Positions 1 through 8,487 of a stretch of 64,000 nucleotides of DNA are shown piece after piece. Origin of the DNA: CAVQAH01 sp963784195. GTDB taxonomy: Bacteria; Acidobacteriota; Vicinamibacteria; Vicinamibacterales; 2-12-FULL-66-21. Within the stretch, counting starts at the first letter, position 1. The number at the start of each line of letters is the position of its first letter. Position numbers and translations under genes: made by a program. Location of the stretch: the NCBI GenBank assembly GCA_963784195.1, contig CAWARA010000022.1:1-64000 (forward strand), in the 5' to 3' direction. The notes below the pieces were generated by a model. It made no database searches, was not told where the DNA came from, and saw only the letters and a program-made list of their open reading frames with translations.

Positions 1-55
1 AAAGTACCTCCGATTCCACGTCCAACGAAGTCGTCGTGTCCGGGGCCCGGCCCCA

Positions 56-781
56 CTACCGGCGTGTGGCGATGAACGAGAGGGTTCGTGACTCCCGCGT
101 CCACGGCTGATCGAGCTCGACGCTGAAGCCCGCAGCTTCGATCAATGCGACCAGCTCGCGGTAGCTGTACGCCCGGTGCGATCCGCGTCGTACCTCCACG
201 CGGCCGTTCGCAACGAAGGTGTACTCGATGTCGAGGCGGGTCGTCCTGTGATCGTAGGCGTTCACCACCAGCAGATAGATCTCACCGACCTTCCACCAGG
301 TGCGGTCCTGCAGGTGCCCCAGCAGGTTCTCGATCACCATCGGCGTCTCGAGCACGAACCGCGCGCCGGGCTTCAGCGCTGACGCCACCGCTGCGAGAAA
401 CGTCGCGTTGCCCTCGTCGTCGAGGTAGCCGAAGCTGTTGCCGACGCAGAACGCAGCGTCGAAGTGCGCCCGCCACGGCAGATCGCGCATGTCACGCTGT
501 TCCCACCGCACACCGGAGTCGGCATCGCCTGATCGTGCGTGGGCCAGGAACTCCGACGACCAGTCGACGGCCGTCATCGAGTAACCGCGCCGGGCGAGCG
601 CGAGCGACAGCCGGCCGGCGCCGCACGGCACGTCGAGTACTTCGGCACCTGCCGGCACCGCGAGCGCCTGCACGAGCGCGTCGGCCTCGCGCGCGGTGTG
701 CTCGGGCGGCATCGCCGCGAGCCACAAGTCCACTGCGACGCCCTGGAAAAAGCTCTCCCACCAATTGGCTTGGGTATTCAC
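56..781 (-). CDS. Class I SAM-dependent methyltransferase
   Basis: A 241-residue soluble protein with a Rossmann-type methyltransferase core. The SAM-binding motif I is visible near residues 46-56 (VLDVPCGAGRLSLAL), followed by the acidic end of strand 2 (TAVDWS) and a motif around DMRDLPW. A substrate-side region of aromatic strands fills the last third. The translation start is GTG at 779-781, chosen because a GAGGGGAG ribosome site lies about 7 nt upstream on the minus strand and the first residues read MNTQANWWE. Length and motif order fit the small-molecule or protein methyltransferases of the UbiE/type-11 group. The substrate cannot be told. It is divergent from the PadR-permease pair and has no obvious functional partner here. 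Confidence 0.85.
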   Translation of the reverse strand: MNTQANWWESFFQGVAVDLWLAAMPPEHTAREADALVQALAVPAGAEVLDVPCGAGRLSLALARRGYSMTAVDWSSEFLAHARSGDADSGVRWEQRDMRDLPWRAHFDAAFCVGNSFGYLDDEGNATFLAAVASALKPGARFVLETPMVIENLLGHLQDRTWWKVGEIYLLVVNAYDHRTTRLDIEYTFVANGRVEVRRGSHRAYSYRELVALIEAAGFSVELDQPWTRESRTLSFIATRR

Positions 782-932
782 GACGGATCTCCCCTCTCAA
801 CGTCCGCAGGACGCGGACACACGTTGTCCTGGTTGGGTTGTGACTGAAGAGGACGAGGGGCTAGCGGACGGCTTTGGGCGTCAGAATTCGATTCCGCAGG
901 AAGCGTAGCGACGACGCGTGCGCGCCTACCTC

Positions 933-973
933 TTGACAACCTAAAGGTCGCCTGCCATGATGACCCTCATCAT
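933..973 (+). promoter_or_regulatory. Promoter and putative PadR operator
   Basis: A perfect -35 hexamer TTGACA (933-938) is separated by 17 nt from a -10-like CATGAT (956-961). Overlapping the -10 is a perfect 7-bp inverted repeat with a 3-nt centre, ATGATGA-CCC-TCATCAT (957-973). It lies about 27 nt before the GTG of the PadR gene. PadR repressors commonly bind AT-rich dyads on their own promoters, so autoregulation of the padR-permease operon is inferred. An AAAGGA ribosome site follows at 985-990. Confidence 0.6.
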
Positions 974-999
974 CTTGGCACCCTAAAGGAGCGACGCCC

Positions 1000-1350
1000 G
1001 TGGCGAGGAACGACCCCAACAAGCTGGACAAGCTCGACGTTCCACAAGGGACCCTCGACCTGATGATCCTCACGATCCTCGCCCGCGAGCCGCTGCACGG
1101 CTACGGCATCTCGCAACGGCTGTCCGCGCTCAGCCACGATAACTTTCAGGTCAATCCCGGCTCGCTGTTTCCTTCGTTGTATCGGCTCGAACAGGACGGC
1201 AAGCTGAAGGCGGAATGGCGTCCGAGCGAGAACAACCGCAACGCCAAGTACTACGCCCTGACGGCGTCGGGTCGCAGACAGCTCGAGGAGCACAAGCGCC
1301 GCTGGGATCGCATTTCGTTTGCGATCACCAGCGTGCTGGAGGGCGCATGA
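1000..1350 (+). CDS. PadR family transcriptional regulator
   Basis: A 116-residue winged-helix repressor of the short PadR class. The signature LDLMILTILAREPLHGYGI near residues 19-37 is the recognition region, followed by NPGSLFPSLYRLEQDG (helix 3 and wing) and a C-terminal dimerisation helix rich in Arg and Glu. It starts at GTG 1000 with AAAGGA about 9 nt upstream. The stop overlaps the ATG of the next gene (ATGA), so the two are translationally coupled. In acidobacteria, PadR genes of this type sit directly before very large MacB/FtsX permeases, as here, and probably control them. The inducer is unknown. Confidence 0.93.
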   Translation: MARNDPNKLDKLDVPQGTLDLMILTILAREPLHGYGISQRLSALSHDNFQVNPGSLFPSLYRLEQDGKLKAEWRPSENNRNAKYYALTASGRRQLEEHKRRWDRISFAITSVLEGA

Positions 1351-4121
1351 GCCTCTTTCATCGTCTCGCATCGATGGTGTCGTGGATCCTTCACCGGGAT
1401 CGAGCCGAACGGCTTCTCGACGACGAAGTTCGTTCGTTCGTCGAAATGGCCACTGCGGACAGGATCAGAGATGGTCTTCCCTCTGCCGAGGCGAGGCGGC
1501 TCGCACTGCTCGAGCTCGGCGGCGTCGACCAGGTGAAGGAACGCGTTCGCGCCGGCCGTCACGGCGCATTGCTCGACGACGTAGGCCGGGATGTTCGCTA
1601 TGCGTTCCGGATCCTCGCCAGGCAGCCAACGTTCGCCATCGTCATCGTCGGGACACTCGCGCTCGGCATCGGCGCCAACACGGCGTTCTTCTCGATCGTC
1701 GACAGCCTCTTGCTGCGCACCTTGCCCGTCGAGGCCCCCGAGCGGCTCGCGCGACTCGTCGGCGCGCCGCCGTCGGGACAGCAGTCGTGGACGTATCCGA
1801 TCTGGGAGGAGATCCAGCGCCACGCCGATTTGTTCGACGGCGCGTTTGCGTGGAGCCGGTTCGACGCGCAGTTCAACCTGACGCAGGGAGGCGAAACACA
1901 GTACGCCAAGGGCGTATGGGCCAGCGCCGGCAGCTTCGACGTGCTTGGCGTCAAGCCTTCGCTTGGTCGCTTGTTCGTGCCCTCCGACGACAGGCCTGGC
2001 GGTGGCGATGGAGGTCCTGTTGCCGTGATCAGCCACGCCTTCTGGCAGGAGCATTTCGGCGGCGCTCCGGACGTAGTCGGCCGCACGCTGACGCTCGACC
2101 GTGCTCCGTTGACGATCGTGGGCGTGACGCCGCCCGGATTCTTCGGGCTGAACCCGGGGCGGTCGTTCGATGTGGCGGTTCCGTTCGGCGTGGAACCGCT
2201 CATTCGCGGCGCCGCCGAGTCGCGCCTGAACCGGCGGACGTCGTGGTGGCTCTCGGTGATGGTGCGTCTCAAGCGTGGTCAGTCGCTCGAGGATGCGACG
2301 GCGCTCATGCGGACGCTGCAAGCCGGGATTCGCGAGGCGACGCTTCCGCCGCCGCGCCCCGGCGCCACGATGGACGAATACTTGTCCGAGCCGTTCGCGT
2401 TCGTCAGCGCAGCGAGCGGTCAATCCGGCCTCAGAGACGTCTACGGACGGCCCCTGATGGTCATGGTGGTCGTCGTCGGGATTGTGTTGCTGATTGCCTG
2501 CGCCAACATTGCCAACCTGCTGCTCGCTCGTGCCACCTCGCGCAGCCACGAATGGAGCGTCCGCCTCGCACTCGGCGCGTCGCGGGGGCGTCTGGCGCGC
2601 CAGCTGCTCATCGAGAGCCTGCTGCTCGCGGCAATGGGCGCCGCGGCGAGTGTGATCGTCGCGCAATGGGGCAGCCAGTTCCTCGTCTCTCAGCTCGCGA
2701 CGGATGCTGTCTATCTCGAGCTGCCCCTGGACTGGCGCATGCTCGCGTTCACCGCGGCCATCGCGCTCGTCGCGGCGCTCGTGTTCGGCGTGGCGCCCGC
2801 GTTGCGCGCCGCGCGCGGCGCTCCCATCGACGCGATGAAGGATCGAGGCCGGAGCAGTGCCGCCTCCGGCCGCCCGACGGTCGCCAACAGCCTCGTCCTG
2901 ACCCAGGTCGTGCTCTCGCTCGTGCTTGTCGTCGGCGCCGGTCTGTTCTTGCGATCGTTTGGACGGCTGATTCGCGTGCCGCTCGGGTTCGATCGCGATC
3001 GCGTGCTGCTCGCCCAAATAGACGCGCGGCGCGCCGACCTGCCGCCCGCGGCCCGTCTCGCGGCCTACGAGCGCATTCGCCAGCGTGTCCTCGCGGTTCC
3101 CGGGGTCGAGCAGGCGGGCGTCTCGATCGTGGCGCCGCTCAGCGGCGCGATGTGGAGCCGGCGCATCCAGGTGTCCGACTCGCCGCTTGGTAATAGCGAA
3201 TCGGTGGACGGGCCGGAGGGCTTCGGGTTCACGGACCGTCCGATTCCCGAGAATGCCCCGCTGGCGGTTTTCAATGGCATCACGCCGGGCTGGATTGCCA
3301 CGTTCGGGACGCCGCTCCTTGACGGACGCGACATCTCCGAGCGCGATGGTCCGAGCACGCCTCGCGTGGCGCTCGTCAATCAGGCCTTTGCCCGTAAGTT
3401 TCTCAACGGCGCCAACCCTGTCGGTCACACGATGCACCTGACGAGGGAGCCCGCATCGCCCGCGATCGAGATCGTCGGACTGCTGGCCGATGCGGTCTAC
3501 CGCGATGTGCGCGAGCCGACCCTGCCCACCGCGTACGTGCCCCTGTCGCAATCGTCCGAACAGGCGCAGCCGGATGCTCCCGCTGTCGTGACGTTGAGCG
3601 TACGCGCAGCTTCGGCACGGCCGGGTCTGCTCACGAAGAGCGTTGCCGTGGCGATTGGCGAAATAAACTCGACGCTCCCGCTTACGTTCCAGACGCTCGA
3701 CAGTCAGCTCGGCGACACGCTGATGCGCGAGCGGCTGCTCGCCATCCTGTCGGCGTCATTCGGGGCGCTCGCCCTGTTGATGGCGGCCGTCGGCCTCTAT
3801 GGCGTCACGTCGTACGCCGTGAACCTGCGTCGGGCCGAGATCGGCATTCGAATGGCGCTCGGCGCGACGCGTGGGTCGGTGATACGTCTGGTCCTCGCCC
3901 GCGTGTCGATGTTGATCGGCGCCGGTATCGTCGTAGGGCTCGCGATCGCCGCCTTGGCGTCGCATTTGGTGGCGACGCTGCTCTATGGTCTGGAGCCGGA
4001 CGATCCGGGCACGCTGATTATGTCGGCGGCGACGCTGGCCCTCATCGGCGCGGTTGCCGGATGGCTTCCGGCGAACCGGGCCTCGCGCCTGGACCCGACG
4101 CAAGTACTGCGCGATGCCTGA
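1347..4121 (+). CDS. ADOP-type FtsX/MacB-like ABC permease
   Basis: About 924 residues when started at the ATG 1347 that overlaps the PadR stop. Order: a short N-terminal prefix domain with DDEVRSFVEM; a first transmembrane helix near residues 93-115; a long MacB periplasmic core-like domain; a cluster of FtsX helices near 365-500; a second periplasmic domain; and a second FtsX domain at the C terminus ending near NRASRLDPTQVLRDA. This doubled FtsX layout is that of the acidobacterial duplicated orphan permeases. There is no ATPase gene beside it, as is usual for these orphans, so an unlinked MacB-like ATPase would be needed. The reading frame is intact. The role is probably envelope stress, efflux or lipoprotein handling; the substrate is unknown. 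Confidence 0.9.
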   Translation: MSLFHRLASMVSWILHRDRAERLLDDEVRSFVEMATADRIRDGLPSAEARRLALLELGGVDQVKERVRAGRHGALLDDVGRDVRYAFRILARQPTFAIVIVGTLALGIGANTAFFSIVDSLLLRTLPVEAPERLARLVGAPPSGQQSWTYPIWEEIQRHADLFDGAFAWSRFDAQFNLTQGGETQYAKGVWASAGSFDVLGVKPSLGRLFVPSDDRPGGGDGGPVAVISHAFWQEHFGGAPDVVGRTLTLDRAPLTIVGVTPPGFFGLNPGRSFDVAVPFGVEPLIRGAAESRLNRRTSWWLSVMVRLKRGQSLEDATALMRTLQAGIREATLPPPRPGATMDEYLSEPFAFVSAASGQSGLRDVYGRPLMVMVVVVGIVLLIACANIANLLLARATSRSHEWSVRLALGASRGRLARQLLIESLLLAAMGAAASVIVAQWGSQFLVSQLATDAVYLELPLDWRMLAFTAAIALVAALVFGVAPALRAARGAPIDAMKDRGRSSAASGRPTVANSLVLTQVVLSLVLVVGAGLFLRSFGRLIRVPLGFDRDRVLLAQIDARRADLPPAARLAAYERIRQRVLAVPGVEQAGVSIVAPLSGAMWSRRIQVSDSPLGNSESVDGPEGFGFTDRPIPENAPLAVFNGITPGWIATFGTPLLDGRDISERDGPSTPRVALVNQAFARKFLNGANPVGHTMHLTREPASPAIEIVGLLADAVYRDVREPTLPTAYVPLSQSSEQAQPDAPAVVTLSVRAASARPGLLTKSVAVAIGEINSTLPLTFQTLDSQLGDTLMRERLLAILSASFGALALLMAAVGLYGVTSYAVNLRRAEIGIRMALGATRGSVIRLVLARVSMLIGAGIVVGLAIAALASHLVATLLYGLEPDDPGTLIMSAATLALIGAVAGWLPANRASRLDPTQVLRDA

Positions 4122-4214
4122 CGTCCATTGGCCGCGCGTCCTTCACGAAGGGTCCTTCACACTCGTGCGTAAAGGGTAGAGGAGAGACACGTGTTAGATT
4201 GAGGCCAACTGTCG

Positions 4215-5564
4215 TTGGCTGATGTCGTGACCCCGCGCGCCCTTCTCGCCGTCCTTCTGCTCGTGGCCGCTCCCTCCACGAGCGCTGCCCAGTCTCAGAC
4301 CCCGTCGTACGGCCACCTCCGCCTCATCGCGCCGGCTGCACCAGGTGGTGGATGGGATCAGACCGCTCGTGCGATGCAGCAAGCGTTGCAGCAGGCCGGG
4401 CTGGTGCACACCTCGTCGGTCGAGAACATTTCCGGCGCCGCAGGTACCATCGGCCTTGCGCGCTTCGCCAGTTCGGAAGGTGGAAACGGCGACGTCGCGA
4501 TGGTCTCAGGTCTGATCATGCTGGCGGCGGTGGTCACGCACCAGTCGCCGGTCACGCTGCGGGACGTCACACCGATCGCACGACTCACCGGCGAGTACCA
4601 GGTCATCGTCGTGCCCTCCGGCTCGCCGTTCGGTTCGCTGGCAGAGCTGCTCGACGCCTTCAAACGGAACCCGGAATCGATCTCGTGGGGCGGTGGATCG
4701 GCCGGAGGAACCGATCAGATTCTCGCCGGCCTGGTGGCTGACGCCATCGGCGTCTCGCCGCGGCGGGTGAACTACATTGCATTTTCCGGCGGCGGCGAAT
4801 CGATGTCGGCGATTCTTGGCGGTCAGGTCTCCGCCGGCATCAACGGACTCGCCGAATTCGCGCCGCAGATCGAGGCAGGGACCGTGCGCGTCCTCGGCAT
4901 TTCCAGCGCCGAGCGCCTGCCCTCGCTCGACACTCCAACGCTTCGCGAGCAGGGAATTGACGTCGTGCTCGAGAACTGGCGCTCGCTCGTCGCTCCTCCA
5001 GGAATCAGCGCCGAACAACGGCGCCGCCTGGTATCGGTGATTCGCGACATGGTGCAGTCCGCCGCCTGGCGCGACACGCTTGCTCGATACCGCTGGAATG
5101 ACCGCCACCTCGACGGCGATGCCTTCGCCGACTTCACCGCCAGCGAGGAGGCCCGCGTCCGGGCGATTCTGACCAAGCTCGGGACCGGAAACCCGACCGC
5201 TTCGTCGTGGCGATCCATCGGCGTCTATCCACTCCTGATTCTCATCAGTTTCGTCGGAATCGCGCTGGCGCTCGGTGTCAGTGCGGTGAAATCGGGCGGC
5301 TTGACGGCCGAACCAGCCGGCGCCGGCTGGAAGGCGCTCCTGATCATCGGGGCCGGCATTGCGCTCGATCTGCTCCTGCTGGAACGTGCCGGTTTCATCG
5401 TTGCCTCCAGCGTTCTCTTCTGGCTGACGGCCCGTGCCTTCGACCGAACGCATCCTGCGCGCGACGGGCTGTTCGCCGTTGTCCTGTCTGTCGCGGTCTA
5501 CGTGCTGTTCGTGCGTGTGCTGCAGGTGCCGCTGCCCGCCGGCGTGCTCGCCGGCCTGATTTAG
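4215..5564 (+). CDS. TctC-TctB fusion: tricarboxylate transporter binding protein plus small membrane subunit
   Basis: A 449-residue polypeptide. Residues about 1-25 form a signal peptide ending in SAAQ. Residues about 30-325 are a TctC/Bug periplasmic solute-binding protein (AAPGGGWDQTARAMQ; later ENWRSLVAPPGIS). The last 120 residues switch to a four-helix TctB-like membrane subunit (WRSIGVYPLLILISFVGIA onwards). In most tripartite tricarboxylate transporters these are separate genes, so this single frame is a fusion that tethers the binding protein to the membrane. The chosen start is TTG 4215, about 10 nt after a GAGG; GTG 4227 is an alternative. TctA follows 12 nt downstream and tricarballylate oxidation genes come next. 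Confidence 0.85.
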   Translation: MADVVTPRALLAVLLLVAAPSTSAAQSQTPSYGHLRLIAPAAPGGGWDQTARAMQQALQQAGLVHTSSVENISGAAGTIGLARFASSEGGNGDVAMVSGLIMLAAVVTHQSPVTLRDVTPIARLTGEYQVIVVPSGSPFGSLAELLDAFKRNPESISWGGGSAGGTDQILAGLVADAIGVSPRRVNYIAFSGGGESMSAILGGQVSAGINGLAEFAPQIEAGTVRVLGISSAERLPSLDTPTLREQGIDVVLENWRSLVAPPGISAEQRRRLVSVIRDMVQSAAWRDTLARYRWNDRHLDGDAFADFTASEEARVRAILTKLGTGNPTASSWRSIGVYPLLILISFVGIALALGVSAVKSGGLTAEPAGAGWKALLIIGAGIALDLLLLERAGFIVASSVLFWLTARAFDRTHPARDGLFAVVLSVAVYVLFVRVLQVPLPAGVLAGLI

Positions 5565-5576
5565 CGAACAGCGCGC

Positions 5577-7085
5577 ATGGGCACACTGCAGGCACTTGGC
5601 CATGGCTTCGCCAGCGCCCTCACGCTGCCCCACCTCGCATGGGCATTCGCCGGCGTGACGCTGGGTACCGCCGTCGGCGTCCTCCCCGGCATCGGACCAG
5701 CGATGACCGTCGCGCTGCTGCTGCCCGTGACATTCAGCCTCGATCCCACCAGCGCCTTCATCATGTTCGGCGGGATCTACTACGGCGCCATGTACGGCGG
5801 GTCCACCACCAGCATCCTGATCAATTCGCCCGGAGAGACCGCGTCGATCGTCACCGCCATCGACGGCCACATGATGGCGCGCCAGGGTCGCGCGTCAGCG
5901 GCGCTGACGACCGCCGCCGTCGGCTCGTTCGTGGCCGGCACTTTCGCCACCATCGCGCTCACATTCTTCGCGCCCGCGCTGGCATCCGTTGGTTTGCGCT
6001 TCGGGCCGGCGGAGTACTTTGGCCTGACCGTCCTGGCGTTCGCCACGGTGGCATCCCTGCTCGGCAACTCGGTGCTGCGCGGGCTCCTGAGTCTCTTTCT
6101 TGGCCTGGCGATCGGACTGATCGGAATCGACCAGCTCACCGGCAACGCTCGCTTCTCGTTCGGCATCCCGCAGCTCCTCGACGGCATCGACGTGATGATC
6201 CTGGTCATCGGATTGTTCGCGGTCGGGGAGACGCTGTATCAGGCGTGGGTGCACGGGCGCGACCAGCAACATGTCATCGCCCTCCGCGACTTCAGGGGCA
6301 TGAGCCGCGAGGACTGGAAGCGATCCTGGAAGCCCTGGCTGCGCGGCACCGCCATCGGATTCCCGCTCGGCGTGCTGCCGTGCGGCGGCTCGGTGATTCC
6401 AACGTTCGTGTCTTACACGGCTGAGAAGCGCCTGAGCAAGCATCCCGAGGAGTTCGGGAAGGGGGCGATCGAGGGGGTCGCGGGTCCGGAGGCTGCGAAC
6501 AACGCCGCGGCGGCGGGGGTCCTCGTCCCGCTGCTCACACTCGGGCTGCCGTCGTCGGCGACAGCCGCGGTGCTTTTGACGGCGTTTCAGCAATACGGCC
6601 TGCAGCCCGGCCCGCTGCTGTTCACGTCGCAACCGGATCTCGTGTGGACGCTGATCGCCAGCCTGTATATCGGCAACCTGATGCTGCTCGTGCTGAACCT
6701 GCCTCTCGCGCCGGTGTGGGCCCGGGTGATGCTGGTGCCTCGACCGTTGCTCTTCGGTTGCATTCTCGTGCTCGCGACTGTCGGCAGCTACAGCCTGAAC
6801 CGCTCGATTCTCGACGTCGTGATTCTCTATGGCGTGGGCGCGCTTGGATGCGCCATGCGCGTGTATGACTTTCCGCTGGTGCCGACCGTTCTTGGCCTGA
6901 TCCTCGGCCCCTTGTCGGAGCAGCAGTTCCGGCGCGCGCTGGCCATCAGTGATGGCGATTTCTCGGTGTTCGTGTCACGGCCGATTTGCGCGACGCTCCT
7001 CTGTGTGGCGGTGATTGTGCTGCTCGGCCCGTGGCTGTTGCGCGGGCGACTGCCTGCGGCGCTTGGCGAGGCCGAGATACAGTGA
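5577..7085 (+). CDS. tctA: Tripartite tricarboxylate transporter large permease TctA
   Basis: A 502-residue integral membrane protein with about 11-12 helices and the TctA signatures: GTAVGVLPGIGPAMTVALLL near residue 32, YYGAMYGGSTTSILINSPGE near residue 67, and in the second half GVAGPEAANNAAAAGVLVPL and TLGLPSSATAAVLL. These duplicated Gly/Pro/Asn-rich motifs form the substrate and ion path. Length matches the family. It is 12 nt downstream of the TctC-TctB fusion, so all three transporter parts are encoded by two genes. The next gene is a tricarballylate dehydrogenase, which makes tricarballylate, citrate or a related polycarboxylate the likely cargo, driven by the ion gradient. Confidence 0.93.
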   Translation: MGTLQALGHGFASALTLPHLAWAFAGVTLGTAVGVLPGIGPAMTVALLLPVTFSLDPTSAFIMFGGIYYGAMYGGSTTSILINSPGETASIVTAIDGHMMARQGRASAALTTAAVGSFVAGTFATIALTFFAPALASVGLRFGPAEYFGLTVLAFATVASLLGNSVLRGLLSLFLGLAIGLIGIDQLTGNARFSFGIPQLLDGIDVMILVIGLFAVGETLYQAWVHGRDQQHVIALRDFRGMSREDWKRSWKPWLRGTAIGFPLGVLPCGGSVIPTFVSYTAEKRLSKHPEEFGKGAIEGVAGPEAANNAAAAGVLVPLLTLGLPSSATAAVLLTAFQQYGLQPGPLLFTSQPDLVWTLIASLYIGNLMLLVLNLPLAPVWARVMLVPRPLLFGCILVLATVGSYSLNRSILDVVILYGVGALGCAMRVYDFPLVPTVLGLILGPLSEQQFRRALAISDGDFSVFVSRPICATLLCVAVIVLLGPWLLRGRLPAALGEAEIQ

Positions 7086-7095
7086 GATCGACCCC

Positions 7096-8487
7096 GTGCC
7101 CCTGACCAATCGACTGTACGACGTTGTCGTCATCGGCGGCGGAAACGCCGGATTGTGCGCAGCCCTGACGGCGCGCGAGGCGGGAGCGAGCGTGGTGGTG
7201 CTCGAATGCGCACCGCGGCATTTCCGCGGCGGCAACAGCCGGCACACGCGGAATCTCCGCTCTGCGCATGCGAGCCCCACCGAGACCCTGACCGACTCGT
7301 ATCACGAGGAGGAGTTTCTCGCCGATCTCCAGCGCGTCACCGGGAGCACGGACGAAGCGCTTGCGCGTCTCGTGATCCGCGGGTCAGCGGAGTGCCCGGC
7401 CTGGATGCGTCGGCAGGGCGTGCGATTTCAGTCGTCGCTGCGGGGCACGCTTCACCTGGGCCGGACCAACGCGTTCTTTCTCGGCGGCGGGAAGGCGTTG
7501 ATGAACAGCTACTACGCCGCGGCCGAACGTCTGGGCATCGATGTCGTGTACGACGCCGAGGTCACGGAGCTCGACGTTGCTGGTGACGGGTTCCGTGCCG
7601 CGCGGTTCGAGACCGGCGGCGAATCGCATGACGTGCAGGGTCGGGCTGTGGTTCTGGCGTCCGGCGGGTTCGAGTCGAACATCGAGTGGCTGCGTGAAGC
7701 CTGGGGCGACGCCGTCGACAATTTCATCATTCGCGGTACGCCGTACAACAAAGGCCGCGTACTCAGGCTGATGCTCGACGCCGGCGCCGAGTCGGTCGGC
7801 GATCCTCGCGCGTGCCATGCCATCGCCGTTGATGCGCGGGCGCCGAAGTTCGACGGCGGCATCGTCACCAGACTGGATTGCGTGTCGCTGGGCATCGTCG
7901 TCAACAAGCACGCCGTGCGGTTCTACGACGAGGGTGAGGACTTCTGGCCAAAACGATACGCCATTTGGGGAGGGCTCATCGCCAGGCAGCCGGACCAGAT
8001 CGCGTATTCCATCATCGATGCCAAGGCGGTAGGACGCTTCATGCCATCGGTGTTCCCGCCGATAGCCGCAGGCTCGATTCGTGAGCTTGCCGCTGCGCTT
8101 CAGCTGCCGGCCGAAACACTGCAGGCCACCGTCGACACGTTCAACCATGCCGTGCGTCCGGGTTCGTTCGACCACGCAGTGCTGGACAGCTGCCGCACGG
8201 AAGGGCTCGTTCCGGAGAAGACGCACTGGGCTCAGCGGATCGACACCCCGCCATTCTGGGGCTACCCCCTCAAGCCGGGCATCACCTTCACGTATCTCGG
8301 GCTGAAGGTGAACGAGAGGGCGCGCGTCCTCATGACCGGAGGCGCGCCCAGCGGCAACGTCTACGCCGCCGGCGAAATCATGGCCGGCAACATCCTTCGG
8401 AAGGGATACATCGCCGGTGTGGGCATGACCATCGGCACGGTGATCGGCCGCGTCGCCGGCGCGGAGGCGGCTCGTCATGCGAATTGA
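7096..8487 (+). CDS. tcuA: FAD-dependent tricarballylate dehydrogenase (TcuA-like)
   Basis: A 463-residue flavoprotein starting at GTG 7096 (VPLTNRLYDV...). The FAD-binding dinucleotide fold is at the N terminus (VVVIGGGNAGLCAALTA, then VVVLE), and a second flavin contact is near the C terminus (GNVYAAGEIMAGNIL...GVGMTIGTVIGR). Motif RGGNSRHTRNLR follows the first fold, as in succinate dehydrogenase/fumarate reductase-type flavoproteins. TcuA oxidises tricarballylate to cis-aconitate. The following gene is TcuB, which re-oxidises its flavin. The last 11 nt overlap the predicted TcuB start at 8477. No upstream in-frame start is more plausible, because residues upstream read from the TctA gene in another frame. 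Confidence 0.88.
   Translation: MPLTNRLYDVVVIGGGNAGLCAALTAREAGASVVVLECAPRHFRGGNSRHTRNLRSAHASPTETLTDSYHEEEFLADLQRVTGSTDEALARLVIRGSAECPAWMRRQGVRFQSSLRGTLHLGRTNAFFLGGGKALMNSYYAAAERLGIDVVYDAEVTELDVAGDGFRAARFETGGESHDVQGRAVVLASGGFESNIEWLREAWGDAVDNFIIRGTPYNKGRVLRLMLDAGAESVGDPRACHAIAVDARAPKFDGGIVTRLDCVSLGIVVNKHAVRFYDEGEDFWPKRYAIWGGLIARQPDQIAYSIIDAKAVGRFMPSVFPPIAAGSIRELAAALQLPAETLQATVDTFNHAVRPGSFDHAVLDSCRTEGLVPEKTHWAQRIDTPPFWGYPLKPGITFTYLGLKVNERARVLMTGGAPSGNVYAAGEIMAGNILRKGYIAGVGMTIGTVIGRVAGAEAARHAN

Noticed and set aside
1251..3551. A very long minus-strand open frame of over 700 codons opposite the ADOP permease gene
   Set aside because: It is a GC-rich antisense shadow: Arg/His/Gln-rich, without domains, and the plus strand carries a well-known family in full.
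4506..5870. A 454-codon minus-strand frame opposite tctCB/tctA
   Set aside because: Its composition is that of an antisense frame of GC-rich DNA (Gly/Asp/Gln/His-rich) and the plus strand is fully explained.
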